A stretch of 15,614 nucleotides of DNA, from positions 1 to 15,614 of the forward strand of contig RPOS01000061.1 in assembly GCA_003820635.1 (NCBI GenBank), written 5' to 3'. Position numbers and translations under genes: made by a program. The DNA comes from Verrucomicrobiaceae bacterium (GTDB taxonomy: Bacteria; Verrucomicrobiota; Verrucomicrobiae; Verrucomicrobiales; Akkermansiaceae). Under the pieces are notes generated by a model. The model did not search any database, was not told the DNA's origin, and was given only the letters and a program-made list of their open reading frames with translations. Shown here piece by piece: positions 13,287-15,614 of this stretch (position 1 is the stretch's first letter; each line of letters begins with the position of its first letter).

Positions 13287-15155
13287 CTACGGCAGCCCGC
13301 CGGGCATCGGCGTGATTCCGGAGTGCTGAAATGGATCGATCAATTCCTCAGCCGGGGCCGGGATCTCCGCCGGTTTCCGCGGAACCAGGTGATCGAGGGC
13401 TTCAGCCAGCGACGCCACGATTTCATCCGCACCCGAATCACGCAGGGTGGTGACGTTCTCTGGAGACAACTTCGGCCGCCCCCACAGCCCTACAACGATC
13501 TTCATAACCGGGAAGATCGCCCGGAACTTCGCGCACAGATATCGTGCGTGAATGAGCGTGCTGGGCACAACCACGGAGATGCAAACAACATCCGCCTTCG
13601 CTTTCCGCACCCAGGCCACGAGTTCACTCAAGGGCGTCTTTGCCACCGCGCACTGTGCGGACACGCCCTCCTGCCACAGCAATCGCACCAGCATCTCACC
13701 GGCCAGTTGATCCCGCCGCGCCCTGGCCGGAACACAGCAAACATTGGTGAGACCGTCATCCGTTGTCGCAAATTCCGGGGAGACCGCATCCACAATGTCA
13801 CTCAAAGCACTCTCCACCGATTCGAGTTGGCCGTCATCAATGAAACCAAGGCGGTGATCCGTCCCTGCGGCAGCGACCACAGGCACGAGAACGGAGTCGA
13901 AGAGAGCGTGCATCGGATTGGTTTTCAGGTAGCCGTCCACCAGCTCCATTTCATCCTGTTCCCCCGTCCGCAGCAGCCGTTGGTAACAATCCTCCGCGGG
14001 GTTCAATGCCTCATCGTCGCTCAGGACGATGCTGAGAAAAGCCAGCTTCGGAATGTGGCGGCCCATCACCACCAGACAAACCGTTAGAGGGGTTGCCAGC
14101 ACCAGACCCACCGGACCCCACAACCAGGTCCATACCAGCGCGGCCACGATCAACGCGATGGGAGTCACTCCGGTGCTGGATCCGTAAAGCCATGGCTCCA
14201 TGACATTGTTGCTGACCAGTTCCAGCACGATGAACAGCGCCAAAGTCATGAGTGGGATCATCCATCCCGGTGATGAGGCGAGCGAGAGCAGGATGGGAAA
14301 TGCGGCGGCAATCCACGGCCCCAGGTAGGGAATGAAACGCAGCACCGCTGCCAGCGCCCCCCACAGGATCGCATTCGGCACGCCGATGAAATAAAGTCCG
14401 ATGGCCAAGGCAATCCCGTAGGTCACGTTGACCACGAGTTGCATCAGCAGATATTTCGAAACCCTGGCACCGGCGTCATCCATCGCGCGCGCCGTGGTGC
14501 TCATGCGGCCCTGGCCGATCAGGCGGATCAGCCGGTTCCGCAGCTCCTCGCGCTGCAGCAGCATGAAAATGAGCAGAATGAGAACCAGTCCAGCCGTGCC
14601 AAGCGGCCCGAATACCGGCGTGAGAACCACTTGCATGAACTCAAGACGCTGATCTTTTCCATCGACGATCTTCACCGGCATGGCTTTTGTCGCCGGTCGC
14701 CGGTTGGAATCCGTGCCAGACAGGGCACCACCCGGCAGATCCTTCTTCAGGTCCTCGAAGGTTTCCGAGATTTTTGAGAAGGGCCCTTTGCTGGGAATTT
14801 GGAACGAACGCAGTTTGACTTGAATGTTTTCCTTATAGCCAGGCAGTTGGTCCGCGAGATCGATGGCCTGGCGGGTCAATACCCAACCCACTCCGCCGGT
14901 GGCGGCAAACATCATCATCACCACCAGCAACACCGCTCCGATCCGTCCGATCCAGCGCTGGTGCAACGTGACCAGCGGGGCGAGCATGAATGTCAGGAGG
15001 GCGGCCAACGCCAGCGGCACCAGTAGAACCCGGCCGAAATACAAGGCCAGCACGATGAAGGTGCTGAGAATCACATTGGAAATGGTGGCCAGTGATTCCG
15101 CGGGGGTGGGGCGCTTTACGGGTATGGCCATACGGATTTCGGGTTTCCCCGGCAT
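13287..15155 (-). CDS. AI-2E family permease with C-terminal B12-binding-like domain
   Basis: A 622-residue inner-membrane protein. Residues about 20-375 are an AI-2E (PerM/TqsA-type) permease: paired N-terminal helices (about 27-60 and 72-94), a soluble insert (about 100-180), then several helices with the family motifs RFIPYLGPWIAA, NNVMEPWLYG and WTWLWGPVGLVLATPLTV. Members export small molecules or ions, often without known substrate. After a linker, residues about 470-600 look like a Rossmann-type cobalamin-binding fold (VCCVPARARRDQLAGEMLV, ADVVCISVVV, MKIVVGLWG, GADEIVASLAEAL), but the DxHxxG cobalamin motif is absent (RARRDQLAG instead). It may therefore be a sensory or structural module without B12. 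The start is uncertain: I use the ATG at 15155; 15131 (MAIPVKRP) is a good alternative. Coiled-coil lipoprotein upstream, phospholipase D-type gene downstream. Confidence 0.87.
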   Translation of the reverse strand: MPGKPEIRMAIPVKRPTPAESLATISNVILSTFIVLALYFGRVLLVPLALAALLTFMLAPLVTLHQRWIGRIGAVLLVVMMMFAATGGVGWVLTRQAIDLADQLPGYKENIQVKLRSFQIPSKGPFSKISETFEDLKKDLPGGALSGTDSNRRPATKAMPVKIVDGKDQRLEFMQVVLTPVFGPLGTAGLVLILLIFMLLQREELRNRLIRLIGQGRMSTTARAMDDAGARVSKYLLMQLVVNVTYGIALAIGLYFIGVPNAILWGALAAVLRFIPYLGPWIAAAFPILLSLASSPGWMIPLMTLALFIVLELVSNNVMEPWLYGSSTGVTPIALIVAALVWTWLWGPVGLVLATPLTVCLVVMGRHIPKLAFLSIVLSDDEALNPAEDCYQRLLRTGEQDEMELVDGYLKTNPMHALFDSVLVPVVAAAGTDHRLGFIDDGQLESVESALSDIVDAVSPEFATTDDGLTNVCCVPARARRDQLAGEMLVRLLWQEGVSAQCAVAKTPLSELVAWVRKAKADVVCISVVVPSTLIHARYLCAKFRAIFPVMKIVVGLWGRPKLSPENVTTLRDSGADEIVASLAEALDHLVPRKPAEIPAPAEELIDPFQHSGITPMPGGLP

Positions 15156-15238
15156 ATGAAGGACGCCCAAGACGGATGCAACCCGTCATGAACGTCCCTT
15201 ACAGACACCTGCGAAAAGTCGTGCTCGTTTCCGAGTGG

Positions 15239-15541
15239 CTATTCCTGCTCGGCATCCACCTTGGCCTTGGCGGCATCCGCCTCGGCATCGGCTTTCTTTT
15301 TGTCGGCATCGAGTTGTGCCTGGATGGATTCCTTGTTTGCCTGGATGTTCGCTTTATCGATCTTGGCGTTCACGTCGGTTTGTTCAGTCGCGTATTTGGC
15401 ATCCGCGTTCACTTCGGCCTTGCGTGTGTCGATCGCCTCCTTGGTGGCTTCCTTGGTGTCATCGATCACGGCTTTCTGTTTGTCGCAGCCGAGCACGAGG
15501 CATGTGGCAAGCGCGGCGATTGCATAAGTGTGGTATTTCAT
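15239..15541 (-). CDS. Small coiled-coil lipoprotein
   Basis: A 100-residue lipoprotein with a clear signal: MKYHTYAIAALATCLVLGC, lipobox LVLG-C, acylated C19. The mature part is almost wholly Ala, Lys, Asp, Glu and Gln (DADKKKADAEADAAKAKVD) with no Pro or Gly, and should form a long amphipathic helix or coiled coil. The type recalls Lpp-like or apolipoprotein-like envelope spacers, but no named family is evident. Downstream on the same strand is the permease gene, after 83 bp; upstream, after 27 bp, is the tail of another gene. AAGAAA about 10 bases before the ATG may act as a weak ribosome binding site, in a CAA-rich leader. Confidence 0.82.
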   Translation of the reverse strand: MKYHTYAIAALATCLVLGCDKQKAVIDDTKEATKEAIDTRKAEVNADAKYATEQTDVNAKIDKANIQANKESIQAQLDADKKKADAEADAAKAKVDAEQE

Positions 15542-15568
15542 GATGGTGTGTTTCTTGGTTGTTGTTGT

Positions 15569-15614
15569 TTATTTGCGTTCTTGCTTGCGGGCATCCTCCG
15601 CAGCTTGCTCCGCA
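15569..15614 (-). CDS. C-terminal tail of a gene cut by the window edge
   Basis: The last 46 bases read on the minus strand as AEQAAEDARKQERK and a TAA stop, with the composition of an Ala/Glu/Lys-rich helix like the neighbouring lipoprotein. The stop lies 27 bp before the lipoprotein start on the same strand, the spacing of an operon. Only 14 codons are visible, so this is a plausible fragment, not a proven gene. Confidence 0.45.
   Translation of the reverse strand, partial: AEQAAEDARKQERK

Noticed and set aside
13269..14087. A 272-codon + strand open frame inside the permease gene
   Set aside because: Antisense to the permease's last membrane part and B12-like domain, whose motifs are clear; the + product has no domain features.

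Overview
The window is a GC-rich stretch of bacterial chromosome. I infer a member of the Verrucomicrobiota. The grounds are the gene mix: decayed remnants of a sulfatase and a GH43-like hydrolase, carboxynorspermidine decarboxylase, many lipoproteins, and a set of small stress-type membrane proteins. Short heptanucleotide repeats and an intergenic palindrome scattered among housekeeping genes also fit. No rRNA, tRNA, CRISPR array or complete mobile element is visible.

Region 1 (1-5940) is metabolic and runs on the + strand. It holds a membrane-anchored OmpA-domain protein, thymidine/pyrimidine-nucleoside phosphorylase (deoA), aspartate-semialdehyde dehydrogenase (asd), a short-chain polyprenyl diphosphate synthase (ispA) and carboxynorspermidine decarboxylase (nspC). 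asd and nspC may be linked metabolically, because aspartate semialdehyde donates the aminopropyl group in the carboxyspermidine route to spermidine. This stretch carries three different 28-bp arrays of four heptamers: one between asd and ispA, and two inside the nspC reading frame. A 42-bp palindrome sits directly before the nspC start.

Region 2 (5941-7655) is a graveyard. A + strand GH43-like hydrolase and a - strand sulfatase converge with 17 bp between them. Both have frameshifts and internal deletions, so this looks like the rotting remains of a sulfated-polysaccharide degradation locus.

Region 3 (7740-9997) is the most interesting part. A 471-residue protein that reads like a primase-polymerase of the archaeo-eukaryotic primase (AEP) superfamily, with a cysteine-bearing C-terminal domain resembling the iron-sulfur domain of PriL, is coupled by an ATGA overlap to a TIM-barrel protein. 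In that second protein all nine metal ligands of endonuclease IV have plausible counterparts. The pair may be an undescribed two-gene DNA repair or damage-tolerance unit. A large imperfect inverted repeat follows it.

Region 4 (10104-15614) looks like an envelope-stress cluster. On the + strand are an entericidin-like lipoprotein, an lmo0937-type membrane peptide, a two-helix membrane protein and an orphan NarL/LuxR-type response regulator. On the - strand are a lipoprotein with two phospholipase D motifs (cardiolipin synthase-like), an AI-2E family permease fused to a B12-binding-like fold, a coiled-coil lipoprotein and the tail of one more gene at the edge.
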